Notes under the pieces: generated by a model
The model's input: the letters and a program-made list of their open reading frames with translations, nothing else
Told to the model about the DNA's origin: nothing
Database searches by the model: none
Assembly (NCBI RefSeq): GCF_001651865.1
Contig: NZ_LPUX01000064.1
Span: forward strand, 248,001 to 312,000
Origin: Sinorhizobium glycinis
GTDB lineage: Bacteria; Pseudomonadota; Alphaproteobacteria; Rhizobiales; Rhizobiaceae
DNA: 64,000 bases
Reading direction: 5' to 3'
In this document: positions 8,647-16,772 of the stretch, in pieces
Position numbering within the stretch: the first letter of the stretch is position 1
How the letters are laid out: every line of letters starts with the position of its first letter
Translations under genes and position numbers: made by a program

Positions 8647-8671
8647 CTGTCCGACAATCCGTGAAAATCAA

Positions 8672-9463
8672 TCAGCTGCCGCCGGAGCGGGATGGGACCT
8701 CGACCATCGACAGCCGCCCTCCACTGACAATGCGCACGACCCCTGGTCGGTTTCCTTCCGTCTCGACAACCGGCGCTTCCAGGTTGTCGGCGACAGCCCG
8801 CAGCGCAAGCGACACGGTGCCGGAAGCCTCCGCCGCGGCGATGACGGCGATCTGCTCGGGGTCTGCCTCGAGCGTCGCAGTCTTGCCGACAACTGAGGTA
8901 CCGTCGGCACCTTCCGAAATGGTCTGATCGACCGCGAGCACCCGTATGTTGGAAAGGATCGCGCGGCTGACGACCTTGCCATCCTTCCCTGAGGAATCCG
9001 GGCGGGCGACGGTGTGGATCACGTCGACATGGTCGTTCGGCAGGATGAAACCGCCGGCCGTGCTCTCCGCCGTCACGCGCACGGCGATTGCCCGTTTTCC
9101 AGAAGGCAGCATGCTGGACAGGAAACCGGCGCCGCGCTGGGCAAGCTTGTCCTCGCGGATCGGTTCTCCGGCGACGAAACTGCTTTGGGCGAGCAAACCC
9201 TTGAGCGTCGCAATCGCGTCCGGCCGCGCACTGCGGCTGATGAACACGGGGGGAATATCTCCCTCCCACGCCTGCCAGCGCAGGTGTGGCTCCTCGAGCG
9301 TCGTGCCGCGTGCCAGCCCCTGAGCGGCGACGAGCACCTCCTGAGTGGGAGTCAGCCGAACCTCGGCGGCCTCGACGGTCGGCTGCTCGGTGAAGCCGAG
9401 CGCCAGCCACGAGGCGGCACCGCCGGAGGCGAGTGCGAAAAAGAGGATGACCAAGCGGATCAT
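8672..9463 (-). CDS. cpaB: Flp pilus assembly protein CpaB/RcpC
   Basis: A 263-residue exported protein. It has an N-terminal membrane anchor (MIRLVILFFALASGGAASWLAL), then an SAF/AFP-like domain (VLVAAQGLARGTTLEEPHLRWQAW) and the CpaB core GKRAIAVRVTAESTAGGFILPNDHVDVIHT. CpaB/RcpC acts in the periplasm with the secretin complex. The start is the ATG at 9463. It is 34 bases downstream of cpaA and 25 bases upstream of the cpaE fusion, so these genes form the operon cpaA-cpaB-cpaE/tadE-tadE. Confidence 0.93.
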   Translation of the reverse strand: MIRLVILFFALASGGAASWLALGFTEQPTVEAAEVRLTPTQEVLVAAQGLARGTTLEEPHLRWQAWEGDIPPVFISRSARPDAIATLKGLLAQSSFVAGEPIREDKLAQRGAGFLSSMLPSGKRAIAVRVTAESTAGGFILPNDHVDVIHTVARPDSSGKDGKVVSRAILSNIRVLAVDQTISEGADGTSVVGKTATLEADPEQIAVIAAAEASGTVSLALRAVADNLEAPVVETEGNRPGVVRIVSGGRLSMVEVPSRSGGS

Positions 9464-9497
9464 GGCAGGACCTGTTTCCAACGGGATTTCGGTTTCT

Positions 9498-10010
9498 TCA
9501 GAGAATGGCGGAGAGCCAATGGCTTTCCGGCAGCAGCAGGAGCGCCGCCGGCGCCATCGCCGCACCGTACGGAATGCCCGACTGCGGCTGATGCAACCGG
9601 CTCGACCAGGCACGTTTCTTCAGGATGACCGGCAGCGGCACCCTGCGAAACTGCAGCAATGACAGTGTCAGAACCGCACCGAGCACCGAAGCGTAGACGA
9701 CGAAGTGCAGGGCCAGGTCCGGACCGAGCCAGAGCACCGCCACGGGCAGCAGCTTTGCGTCGCCGCCGCCGATCCAGCCGAGGGCGAAGAACGTGAAGGT
9801 GCAGGCGAGCACCGCGGACGCTACGAGGGTGCTCGACCAGATCGTGGAAAGCTCGACGCCGGCAAGCGGCGCGAACACCGCGAAGGCGACCAGCAGAAAG
9901 GCTACAAGGCGGTTCGGGATCGTCATCGTCGCCACGTCTCTGACGCCTGCATAGGTCATCGTTGCGGCAAAAAGAAAGAATGCGAGCCAAGCGGCAGTCG
10001 TGGAGATCAT
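9498..10010 (-). CDS. cpaA: Prepilin peptidase CpaA/TadV
   Basis: A 170-residue polytopic aspartyl peptidase of the type IV prepilin family. The two catalytic aspartates are visible in VRDVATMTIPNRL and in the GGGDAKLL (GxGD-type) motif. It should cleave the Flp pilin and the TadE-type pseudopilins of this locus. The ATG at 10010 (MISTTAAWLAFF) was chosen so that the first membrane segment starts at once; an in-frame ATG at 10076 would add 22 residues. It is the first gene of the leftward operon and diverges from tadG. Confidence 0.92.
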   Translation of the reverse strand: MISTTAAWLAFFLFAATMTYAGVRDVATMTIPNRLVAFLLVAFAVFAPLAGVELSTIWSSTLVASAVLACTFTFFALGWIGGGDAKLLPVAVLWLGPDLALHFVVYASVLGAVLTLSLLQFRRVPLPVILKKRAWSSRLHQPQSGIPYGAAMAPAALLLLPESHWLSAIL

Positions 10011-10086
10011 CTCAAGGGCGCCTTTCACGAGGGCCTCGAAGGCCGTTTCAAGTGCCGCGAAATATGCCGCCTGCATCGCTTGATCG

Positions 10087-10152
10087 CCATTCGGCCTGAT
10101 GGCCTAAGCGGACGCCTCAAGCGGGATGGGGCAGGACTAGGCCAACCGGCCG
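10087..10152. promoter_or_regulatory. Paired GGCC-palindrome motif in divergent cpaA/tadG promoter region
   Basis: An exact second copy of CCATTCGGCCTGATGGCC (10087-10104) and an inverted partner GGACTAGGCCAACCGGCCG (10134-10152). It matches the pair at 5809-5867. Both pairs sit between divergent pilus transcripts. Confidence 0.5.
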
Positions 10153-10218
10153 AATCGCAACTGCCGCCCTGCCGGGATATATCCTCCGCCCGGAACATCA
10201 GGATCCCGTGACACTCGG

Positions 10219-11514
10219 ATGGACAAAGGAACCAACGTGATCGCAGTCGAAAAGCCGTCACCGCGCCTGCGGCGTCTTTCGCGCGCCTTTATGAAGAACG
10301 ACGGCGGCGCGGTCGCCGTTATCGCGGCGATCGCGTTTCCCGTGCTGGTCGGCGCGATGGGGCTCGGAGCGGAAACCGGCTACTGGTATATGGAGCAGCG
10401 TCAACTGCAGCATGCGGCGGACGTGTCGGCCCATGCGGCCGCCATCCGCCATCGGGCGGGCGACCAGCAACCGGCCCTCGAGAGCACGGCGCTGGGGATC
10501 GCGAGCGCCTCGGGCTATGCCCCCGGCACCCTGACCGTCAGCACGAAGCCCGGACTGAGCGCCGGATCGACCAAGGTCACGGTGGAACTGACGGAGACGC
10601 ATGCGCGCCTATTTTCCTCCGTCTTCGTCGGCGGGCCGGTGGCGATCTCGGCCCGTGCGGTCGCAGAGGTCAAGGGTGGCTCGAAGGCCTGCGTGCTGGC
10701 CCTGTCGGGCTCGGCATCGGGCGCGGTCACCGTGACCGGCTCGACCCAGGTGCAATTGTCGGGCTGCAGCGTTGTCTCCAATTCGAGCGCCGCCGACGCC
10801 TTTCTTATGAAGAACGGTAGCGCCTTCATGTCGACCGATTGCGTCTACACGGTCGGCGAAGCGGTGACGACGACCGGCCTGACAATGACCGGCTGCAGCG
10901 AGCCCGTCGAACGCGTCCCGCCGACCCCGGACCCTTTCGCGAGCGTCGCCGAGCCGGACAGGCTGCAGGTCCAGCTGCTTCCCTGCCGGACGCTGGACTA
11001 TGTCTCCAACTCGACCTACCTGCTCGACCGCCTCCTGAGCGGGCTCGCAGCGATCCGGTTCTGCGGCGGGCTGGACATCAAGGGAACGATCGCGCTGAAG
11101 CCTGGCCTCTACATCATCGACGGTGGCGAACTCACCGTGACGGCGGGAGCGAAACTCTCAGGCGAGGGCGTCACCTTCTATTTCACGAATTCCGCGACCG
11201 CGAAGCTGCTTGGCAACGGCGACATCGACCTGACCGCGCCGGCGAGTGGACCCTATGCCGGCCTGCTCTTCTTCGGAAGTCGCCGCGATGCGGGCGTGGT
11301 TCATCAGGTGACGGGCAATTCGGAATCGACGCTGGAAGGAAATTTGTACATCCCAAGCGGCCGCATCGAGTTTACCGGCAACTCGACGGTTTCGGGCGGC
11401 TGCACGCAGATCGTCGCGAACGAAATCACCTTCACCGGCAATTCGACGATGGAGACCTGCGCCTCGCCGACGGACGAGATCATCGTCGGCAAGACGGTGT
11501 CGCTCGTCGAATAA
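10219..11514 (+). CDS. tadG: TadG-like protein with Tad domain and beta-rich C-terminal region
   Basis: 431 residues. Residues about 20-60 carry the TadE/G-like N-terminal membrane segment (NDGGAVAVIAAIAFPVLVGAMGLG) followed by ETGYWYMEQRQLQHAADVSAHAAA, diagnostic of the Tad domain. The rest is Ser/Thr/Gly-rich and probably beta-helical, with short repeats such as FTGNSTVSGG and FTGNSTMETC. This part is probably extracytoplasmic. TadG is a minor pilus component or chaperone-like protein in Tad systems. It is transcribed away from cpaA, sharing a promoter region with the GGCC motif pair. Its last 35 bases overlap the convergent DUF3618 gene. Confidence 0.85.
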   Translation: MDKGTNVIAVEKPSPRLRRLSRAFMKNDGGAVAVIAAIAFPVLVGAMGLGAETGYWYMEQRQLQHAADVSAHAAAIRHRAGDQQPALESTALGIASASGYAPGTLTVSTKPGLSAGSTKVTVELTETHARLFSSVFVGGPVAISARAVAEVKGGSKACVLALSGSASGAVTVTGSTQVQLSGCSVVSNSSAADAFLMKNGSAFMSTDCVYTVGEAVTTTGLTMTGCSEPVERVPPTPDPFASVAEPDRLQVQLLPCRTLDYVSNSTYLLDRLLSGLAAIRFCGGLDIKGTIALKPGLYIIDGGELTVTAGAKLSGEGVTFYFTNSATAKLLGNGDIDLTAPASGPYAGLLFFGSRRDAGVVHQVTGNSESTLEGNLYIPSGRIEFTGNSTVSGGCTQIVANEITFTGNSTMETCASPTDEIIVGKTVSLVE

Positions 11515-12490
11515 GCAGGCGCCGAAACGGTTCGCGTAGCCGATTCCTGGCGGCGTCGTGCGCTTCAAGGGCGGCATCACCCGCCTTGTCCAGCACCTGC
11601 TGCGCAGTCCCCACTGCCTCGCCAACCGCTGCATTGGCCCTGTCCGCCAAGCGGCTGCGCGCCTCGTCGGCCGCCTCGCCCATGGCTTCGTCCTCGGTCT
11701 CGGTGTGGGGCAGAGCAGCCCCGATCGCCGCACCTACGGCAAAGGCAAGCGCGCCGCCGACCAGCGGCTGATCGCGGAAATGCTGGAGGATGGCTGCATT
11801 CAGGCGCGCGCCCTGGTCTTCCAGCGATCGGCCGGCGGACTGCACACTGCCGGCAAGCGACCTGCCGGTTTCCGCAATGGACTCCGACATGCGGCCCGCG
11901 GAGTCACTTACCTGCCGCCACGTCCTGGAAGCCCAACCCGAGGCCTCGTCGAACATGGCACCGGTCTCGTCGCGTATGTCTTCGATCTGCTTGCCGGCGG
12001 CGTCGGCAAAGCCGCGATAGACCTTGCCGCTCTGGTCGACGAAGTGGCCGGCCCGGCGACCGGCAGCGTCAGTCATGGCCCTGAAGCGGTTGCCGCCTTC
12101 ATCCGCGAAATGGCTGTACCGCTCGCCGAAGCTCTCCTCGACCGGACCGCTTCGCCTTACCGACCCCGTGACGTTTGCCAGTGGATAGTCGTCCGGCTCA
12201 TTGTCCAGTCCTGTGAACCGGGGAGCGCGGGAGCCCGGATTGGCGAGCAGCCAGGCGAGGCTTATCCCCATCAGGGCAACCGGGATGGGGTTTGCCTTGA
12301 GTGCCACGCCGAGATTGCTCAGATATTCGGCTCCGCCACTCGTCTTGGCATATTCGAGCACCTCGTCCATCAGTTGGCCGAGCGACATGCGCTCCTGGAT
12401 GGCGTGGAGCTTTTCTTCGATCCGCTGCCGGTCGGCCTCGATCTCTCGCTGCAGCTCGGCGGCCGAGTGCGTGTGGGAAAAATCGTTCAT
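11480..12490 (-). CDS. DUF3618-containing membrane protein
   Basis: A 336-residue protein. The N-terminal HSAAELQREIEADRQRIEEKLHAIQERMS is the DUF3618 motif, followed by a membrane segment (NPIPVALMGISLAWLLA). The middle is a long Ala/Gly/Gln-rich amphipathic region resembling apolipoprotein or LEA-like repeats (DAAGRRAGHFVDQSGKVYRGFADAAGK). A second hydrophobic segment (GGALAFAVGAAIGAALP) lies near residue 255. Molecular function is unknown. It is the third gene of an operon with the holin-like and 202-residue genes, overlapping the holin-like gene by 4 bases, so a role in envelope stress is plausible. Its 3' end overlaps tadG by 35 bases on the opposite strand. Confidence 0.8.
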   Translation of the reverse strand: MNDFSHTHSAAELQREIEADRQRIEEKLHAIQERMSLGQLMDEVLEYAKTSGGAEYLSNLGVALKANPIPVALMGISLAWLLANPGSRAPRFTGLDNEPDDYPLANVTGSVRRSGPVEESFGERYSHFADEGGNRFRAMTDAAGRRAGHFVDQSGKVYRGFADAAGKQIEDIRDETGAMFDEASGWASRTWRQVSDSAGRMSESIAETGRSLAGSVQSAGRSLEDQGARLNAAILQHFRDQPLVGGALAFAVGAAIGAALPHTETEDEAMGEAADEARSRLADRANAAVGEAVGTAQQVLDKAGDAALEAHDAARNRLREPFRRLLIRRATPSCRR

Positions 12491-12906
12491 TGCACTCTCT
12501 CCTTCACAACGTCGAGGTCGCGCTGCAGGGAGCTGGCCGTCTTATCGAACTTCAGACTGCTGCCGCGCAGGTGCGAGATGCTGCGCGAGATCATCGCCCA
12601 GGCGAGGAGCGCGACGACGACGCCGATGATGACAGCCGACAACGCATCGGCATTGGGTTCGGTCATGTTCTGTGCGACGAGAAAGGCGGCCAATCCCTGT
12701 ACCGCCGCGCTCAACAGCACGCCGATGGCACCTATTGCGAAAACCAGGCCGACGAGAAGCGTCTCAAGACTGCCTATCGCCCGGTTTACGTTCTCGGATG
12801 CCTCGGCCTTCGCCAGATCGATTTCCTTGCGGAAAAGCCCGGATATATCCGCCACCAGACCGGTCATGAGCTCCGGCAAGGGGCGGTCGTCTCGATGATT
12901 AACCAT
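12487..12906 (-). CDS. Phage-holin-family (YqjE-like) membrane protein
   Basis: A 139-residue protein. A short charged N-terminus (LMTGLVADISGLFRKEIDLAKAEASENV) is followed by two membrane segments (about residues 46-75 and 85-108) and a basic tail. This is the phage_holin_3_6/YqjE pattern common in stress operons; it is not evidence of a prophage. The start at 12906 overlaps the end of the upstream gene by 8 bases and its stop overlaps the DUF3618 start by 4, so the three genes are translationally coupled. Confidence 0.8.
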   Translation of the reverse strand: MVNHRDDRPLPELMTGLVADISGLFRKEIDLAKAEASENVNRAIGSLETLLVGLVFAIGAIGVLLSAAVQGLAAFLVAQNMTEPNADALSAVIIGVVVALLAWAMISRSISHLRGSSLKFDKTASSLQRDLDVVKERVQ

Positions 12907-13507
12907 TGCGCCGATCCTCCTCGAATTTCCACCCGCCTTCACCTGGTCTGGGGCTTGCCGACGGCGATGGCGAGGACGATTGGGAAACACCCCGCCTGCT
13001 GCGGCGATGCGCCGAGGCGGTCAGGAAGCGACTGGCGGCCAGTCCGGCAATCGCCGCCATGCCCAGGAAGGCGAGCGGCTGCTTCCGGCCGAAGTCTTCC
13101 GCCATGCCGGCAATCTCGCCGAGGTTGCGGCCCTCGATGTCGCGGGCGAAACCCTGAAGCGAGCTGCCCATCTGTTTGGCATACCTGCCAAGGGCACGTT
13201 GATCCGACTGTTCCAATTCGCCGCCGACTTTTTCAAGGGCAGTTGCGACGCCGCTCAGTTGGCGCGCCGTCAGGTTCTTCTCGTCCTCGGCCATACGGCT
13301 GACGGCTTCCTTGGCTTCCTCCGTCTGCTCGCCGGCGAATTGCCGCAGCTCATCGAGATCCTCACGCACGGCCTGTTGCAGGCCACGGTCCATGGCGCCC
13401 TCGCCTTCTCTTGTCCCTGCGCCAGGCTGACGGCCGGCGCTTTCCGGCGTCGTTGCGGGCGAACCGGGCTGATCACCGGGGCTGCGGCCACTTGTCTCAT
13501 TGTTCAT
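12899..13507 (-). CDS. Nutrient-deprivation-induced-type protein (stress operon, first gene)
   Basis: 202 residues. The N-terminal 40 are Gly/Pro/Ser-rich and probably disordered. A helical region (LQQAVREDLDELRQFAGEQTEEAKEAVSRM) follows, then a hydrophobic segment (KQPLAFLGMAAIAGLAASRFL, about residues 143-163) and a basic Ser/Arg tail. It resembles rhizobial proteins annotated as nutrient-deprivation-induced; the function is unknown. The ATG at 13507 has GGAGGAG five bases upstream. A GGAAC-N17-GTT element at 13548-13572 implies control by the general stress sigma factor RpoE2. Confidence 0.78.
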   Translation of the reverse strand: MNNETSGRSPGDQPGSPATTPESAGRQPGAGTREGEGAMDRGLQQAVREDLDELRQFAGEQTEEAKEAVSRMAEDEKNLTARQLSGVATALEKVGGELEQSDQRALGRYAKQMGSSLQGFARDIEGRNLGEIAGMAEDFGRKQPLAFLGMAAIAGLAASRFLTASAHRRSRRGVSQSSSPSPSASPRPGEGGWKFEEDRRNG

Positions 13508-13547
13508 CTTGGCTCCTCCATCGCGGAACGACTGTTTATGTCATTCC

Positions 13548-13572
13548 AACCAACCACTTGCGGCCTTGTTCC
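13548..13572 (-). promoter_or_regulatory. RpoE2/EcfG-type promoter of the stress operon
   Basis: On the minus strand GGAAC (13572-13568) is followed after 17 bases by GTT (13550-13548). This matches the alphaproteobacterial general-stress sigma consensus GGAAC-N17-GTT. It lies 41 bases upstream of the first ATG of the three-gene operon. Confidence 0.7.
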
Positions 13573-13717
13573 ATCCACGGCCACGTGAGGTGCCAGGAAA
13601 TCGGACGCGGGCGGCGCGCCTGGCGGCGAAGAAGATGATCCGGAGCTCTCGTGCTCTTGGGCCCGCTCGTCGCACGACCGCATGGTTCCCTCGGATCCTT
13701 GTCGATTTAAGGTTAAA

Positions 13718-13985
13718 AACATGCAGCGATTCCAAGTGCTACAGTGACCTTTGGGCGTCTGATAAGACGCGCGCGCTGTAGAGCCCGGAACAAAATACGG
13801 AGGCTGTTGTTAACAGACATTCGCGAGCACCCGCGAGGCCGCCGCGCGCAAGACACCGCGGAAACACGAGGCGTTTTTACCTTCGACGACTGCACGTTCC
13901 TTGAATCGTCGCCGATTGAAGGGGAAACACTTGCAGAGTTTCAAAGTGCAACAACGTCTGAAAACAGCGCGGCGCTGTAGGCTCG
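13718..13985. repeat. Tandem pair of Sinorhizobium-type intergenic palindromic repeats
   Basis: About 13718-13785 reads aacatgcagcgattccaag, gcgtctgataagacgc and cgcgcgctgtagagc. A degenerate second copy at about 13924-13985 has cttgcagagtttcaaagtgc, aacgtctgaaaacagcg and cggcgctgtagg. Both have the TGCAG...AAGTGC / GCGTCTnnnnAGACGC / CGCTGTAG block order seen in Sinorhizobium intergenic mosaic repeats. They fill much of the 13508-14043 gap, which otherwise holds the two stress promoters. Confidence 0.6.
13787..13811 (+). promoter_or_regulatory. RpoE2/EcfG-type promoter upstream of the debranching-like gene
   Basis: GGAAC at 13787-13791, 17 bases, then GTT at 13809-13811. It directs rightward transcription towards 14044, with a leader of about 225 bases that contains the second palindromic repeat. 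Confidence 0.6.
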
Positions 13986-14043
13986 TCGGGGGCTGGCAGA
14001 GCCGGCCTGAACTCGATTTCGAAAGTCTTGCAAGGGAAGCGCC

Positions 14044-16230
14044 ATGTCTTCTGAGATCGTCGCCTCTCCGGCCCCCGAGCCACCCGCATATGCGGTTTCG
14101 GCAGCCACATCCCTTCAGGAACGGCGCCCGAACACCTTGAAGCACGGCGATACCTTCGCCGTTTTCGATCACAACGGCGACGCCTATTCGGGGCCCGACA
14201 GTCCGGAAGGGCTGTTCCACCGCGATACCCGCCACCTCTCCCATCTTGTCGTGACGATCAATGGCGCCAGGCCGATGCTTCTCTCCTCGACACTCAGGGA
14301 CGACAACGCGACACTGACCTGCGACCTGACCAATCCCGACTTCCTGGACGAGAGCGGCGCACTGGCCCTTGCCCATGACACGATTCACCTCAGGCGATCG
14401 CAATTTCTCTGGAACGGCACCTGCTACGAAAGGGTTCTGGTCCGCAGCTTCCATGAAAGGCCGCTGCGCATAGAAATCAGGCTGGCCTTTGCCGCCGATT
14501 TCGCAGATCTCTTCGAGGTCCGCGGCAAGCAGCGCAAGCAGCGCGGCCAGATGCATCCACCGACGACCAGGCAAACCGAGGTTCATCTTTCCTATACCGG
14601 TCTCGACGGCCAGAAGCGGACCACCCGCCTCGGTTTCGATCCGCCGCCCTCGCAGCTGTCGGCAAGCGAAGCGGTTTACGAGATCGAGCTCGCACCGGGC
14701 CAAAGCCGAACGCTGTTCATGGAGATCAACTGCCAACGGGAGCCCGCGATCGCGATCGGTCACAGGTCGTTCTTCTTCGCGCTGAGGGATGCGCGGCGTG
14801 CGCTGCGCGCTTCTTCGGGAAGGGCGGCGTCTATCGTGAGTTCCAACGAAGTCTTCAACGAGGTCGTTCACCGCAGCATATCCGACCTCTACATGCTGAT
14901 CACCGATACCAATGAAGGGCCCTATCCCTATGCGGGGATCCCATGGTTCAGCACGGTGTTCGGCCGCGACGCGATCATCACCGCGATCGAAACCCTGTGG
15001 CTCGACCCGGAAATTGCGCGAGGCGTTCTCGCCCATCTCGCCGCCAACCAGGCAACGGATTTCGATCCCTTGTCCGATGCCGAACCGGGCAAGATCCTGC
15101 ACGAGGTCCGCTTCGGCGAAATGGCCGAGTTACGGGAAGTGCCGTTCCGACGCTATTACGGAAGCGTCGATTCGACTCCGCTGTTCGTCATGCTCGCCGG
15201 CCAGTACCTGCAACGCACCGGCGACCTCGCCACTATCCGGACGATCTGGCCGAACATCGAGGCCGCGCTGAAATGGATCGATGTCCACGGCGACCGCGAT
15301 GGCGACGGCTTCGTCGAATACGGCCGACGGACCGAGGAAGGCCTCATCAACCAAGGCTGGAAGGACAGCCACGACTCCGTCTTCCACGCGGACGGCACGC
15401 TTGCCAGGGGTCCGATAGCGATCGCAGAGGTACAGGCCTATGTCTACGGCGCCTGGGAGGCGGCCTCGAGGATGCTCCGGGTTCTCGGTCACGAGGATCG
15501 GGCCCTGGAGTTCACGCGCCGCGCCGATGACTTGCGGCATCGCTTCGATGCAGTCTTCTTCGATGCGGAACTCGGCACCTATGTACTCGCCCTGGACGGG
15601 GACAAGCAGCCCTGCCGGGTTCGTTCCTCCAATGCGGGCCACGCCCTGCTCACCGGGCTTGCCATTCCGGAGCGGGCCGAAATGCTCGCAAAGACGCTGA
15701 TGTCCGGCGCCTCGTTTTCGGGCTGGGGAATACGCACCGTGCCTGTCACCGAAAGTCGTTTCAATCCGATGAGCTATCACAATGGCTCGGTCTGGCCGCA
15801 TGACAACGCCTTGATCGCGCTCGGCCTGGCGCGGTACGGCTATCGCCGGCATGCCGCCCGGATCTTCGAAGGCCTGTTCGCTGCTTCGACCTATATCGAC
15901 CTGCGCCGGCTGCCGGAGCTCTTTTGCGGTTTTCCGCGCCAGCGCGCCCAGGGCCCCACCTTCTACCCGGTCGCCTGCATCCCCCAGGCATGGGCCGCCG
16001 CAGCGCCCCTGTCGCTGATCCAGTCCTGTCTCGGATTTGAGTTCTATACGAAGCAGATGCAGATCACCTTCGACACGCCCTACCTGCCCGGTTTCATCGA
16101 AGAGCTCGAGATCAGGAACCTGCAGATCGGCTCCGGGTCCGTCGACGTTGCCGCAAACCGGTCCGGCACCAGTGTCGTTATTGACGTTCTGGAGCGGCGC
16201 GGACATGTACGCGTCGTAACGTTCATCTGA
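14044..16230 (+). CDS. Amylo-alpha-1,6-glucosidase / glycogen-debranching-like protein
   Basis: 728 residues. The N-terminal domain (about 30-250; KHGDTFAVFDHNGDAYSG, GLFHRDTRHLSHL) is the bacterial debranching-enzyme N-terminal beta domain. The rest (about 280-680) is an (alpha/alpha)6-barrel with GIPWFSTVFGRDAIITA, GLINQGWKDSHDS, SNAGHALLTGLA and YHNGSVWPHDNALIALGL. Acidic residues lie at the usual active-site loops (GRDA, WKDSHDS). The family is annotated as amylo-alpha-1,6-glucosidase, but the true substrate of these stand-alone rhizobial proteins is not settled. The RpoE2-type promoter at 13787 suggests a role in carbohydrate handling under stress or desiccation. No glg or tre genes are near. 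Confidence 0.85.
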   Translation: MSSEIVASPAPEPPAYAVSAATSLQERRPNTLKHGDTFAVFDHNGDAYSGPDSPEGLFHRDTRHLSHLVVTINGARPMLLSSTLRDDNATLTCDLTNPDFLDESGALALAHDTIHLRRSQFLWNGTCYERVLVRSFHERPLRIEIRLAFAADFADLFEVRGKQRKQRGQMHPPTTRQTEVHLSYTGLDGQKRTTRLGFDPPPSQLSASEAVYEIELAPGQSRTLFMEINCQREPAIAIGHRSFFFALRDARRALRASSGRAASIVSSNEVFNEVVHRSISDLYMLITDTNEGPYPYAGIPWFSTVFGRDAIITAIETLWLDPEIARGVLAHLAANQATDFDPLSDAEPGKILHEVRFGEMAELREVPFRRYYGSVDSTPLFVMLAGQYLQRTGDLATIRTIWPNIEAALKWIDVHGDRDGDGFVEYGRRTEEGLINQGWKDSHDSVFHADGTLARGPIAIAEVQAYVYGAWEAASRMLRVLGHEDRALEFTRRADDLRHRFDAVFFDAELGTYVLALDGDKQPCRVRSSNAGHALLTGLAIPERAEMLAKTLMSGASFSGWGIRTVPVTESRFNPMSYHNGSVWPHDNALIALGLARYGYRRHAARIFEGLFAASTYIDLRRLPELFCGFPRQRAQGPTFYPVACIPQAWAAAAPLSLIQSCLGFEFYTKQMQITFDTPYLPGFIEELEIRNLQIGSGSVDVAANRSGTSVVIDVLERRGHVRVVTFI

Positions 16231-16251
16231 ACGTGCATGTAACCCAGCGCT

Positions 16252-16292
16252 GACCTACAGCGCCGCGCGTCTTTTAGACTAAGACGCGCAAG
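16252..16292. repeat. Sinorhizobium-type intergenic palindrome
   Basis: ctacagcgccgcgcgtc, then tttagactaagacgcgca. The GCGCGTCTT...AAGACGCGC hairpin with the CTACAGCG block beside it matches the repeats at 13718-13985 in reverse orientation. It lies between two convergent genes and could act as a terminator for either. Confidence 0.6.
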
Positions 16293-16311
16293 CGAAGGAC
16301 GAGAAGCGAGA

Positions 16312-16548
16312 TCAGCGCGTGCGCGCCACTCTCTTCGGCGAAGGCAGCAGGCCTTCGCGCTGCAGTTTCTTGCGCGCAAGCTTGCGCGTGCGGCGAACCG
16401 CCTCGGCCTTTTCGCGGGCCCGTTTTTCGGAAGGCTTTTCGTAGGCGCTGCGCATCTTCATTTCGCGGAAGACGCCTTCACGTTGCATCTTCTTCTTGAG
16501 AACCCGGAGAGCCTGGTCAACATTATTGTCCCTGACGAGTACCTGCAA
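16312..16548 (-). CDS. rpsU: 30S ribosomal protein S21
   Basis: A 78-residue S21 protein with [20 protein letters not shown], the conserved [17 protein letters not shown] core and a basic Arg/Lys C-terminus. It binds the 30S subunit near the 3' end of 16S rRNA and helps initiation. The initiation codon appears to be TTG (16548-16546): no ATG precedes the conserved first residue, and AAGGATAT lies just upstream. It follows cspA on the same strand, with a clear intrinsic terminator between, so it probably has its own promoter. Confidence 0.95.
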   Translation of the reverse strand: MQVLVRDNNVDQALRVLKKKMQREGVFREMKMRSAYEKPSEKRAREKAEAVRRTRKLARKKLQREGLLPSPKRVARTR

Positions 16549-16772
16549 AGTATATCCTTTCCGTGTTGATGAGATCGCTACATGTTGTCTATCAAGAGCC
16601 GACGGGCGGAAATTTCAAGGGGCCCAGTGGGCTGAGGGCAGCGTTTTCACTTGGCCGTCCTGATGCGTAAGCAGTTTAGGGCGCGGTTCCGAACCGGACG
16701 CGATACTGCGCCTCTCCGTGTTCGGTCGTGGGCAGCATGCCGCGGCGACCTGTGCCCTTCGGTGGCACCAGC

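Noticed and set aside
7048..8664. Open frame of 538 codons on the plus strand opposite cpaE
   Set aside because: Antisense shadow of the CpaE-TadE gene, rich in Arg/Gln/His with no motifs.
12487..12906. Prophage remnant suggested by the holin-family protein
   Set aside because: No other phage gene is nearby. YqjE-type holin-like proteins are common in bacterial stress operons.
13810..15102. Open frame of 430 codons on the minus strand
   Set aside because: Antisense to the debranching-like gene; its start lies inside that gene and its end in the repeat region. No protein features.
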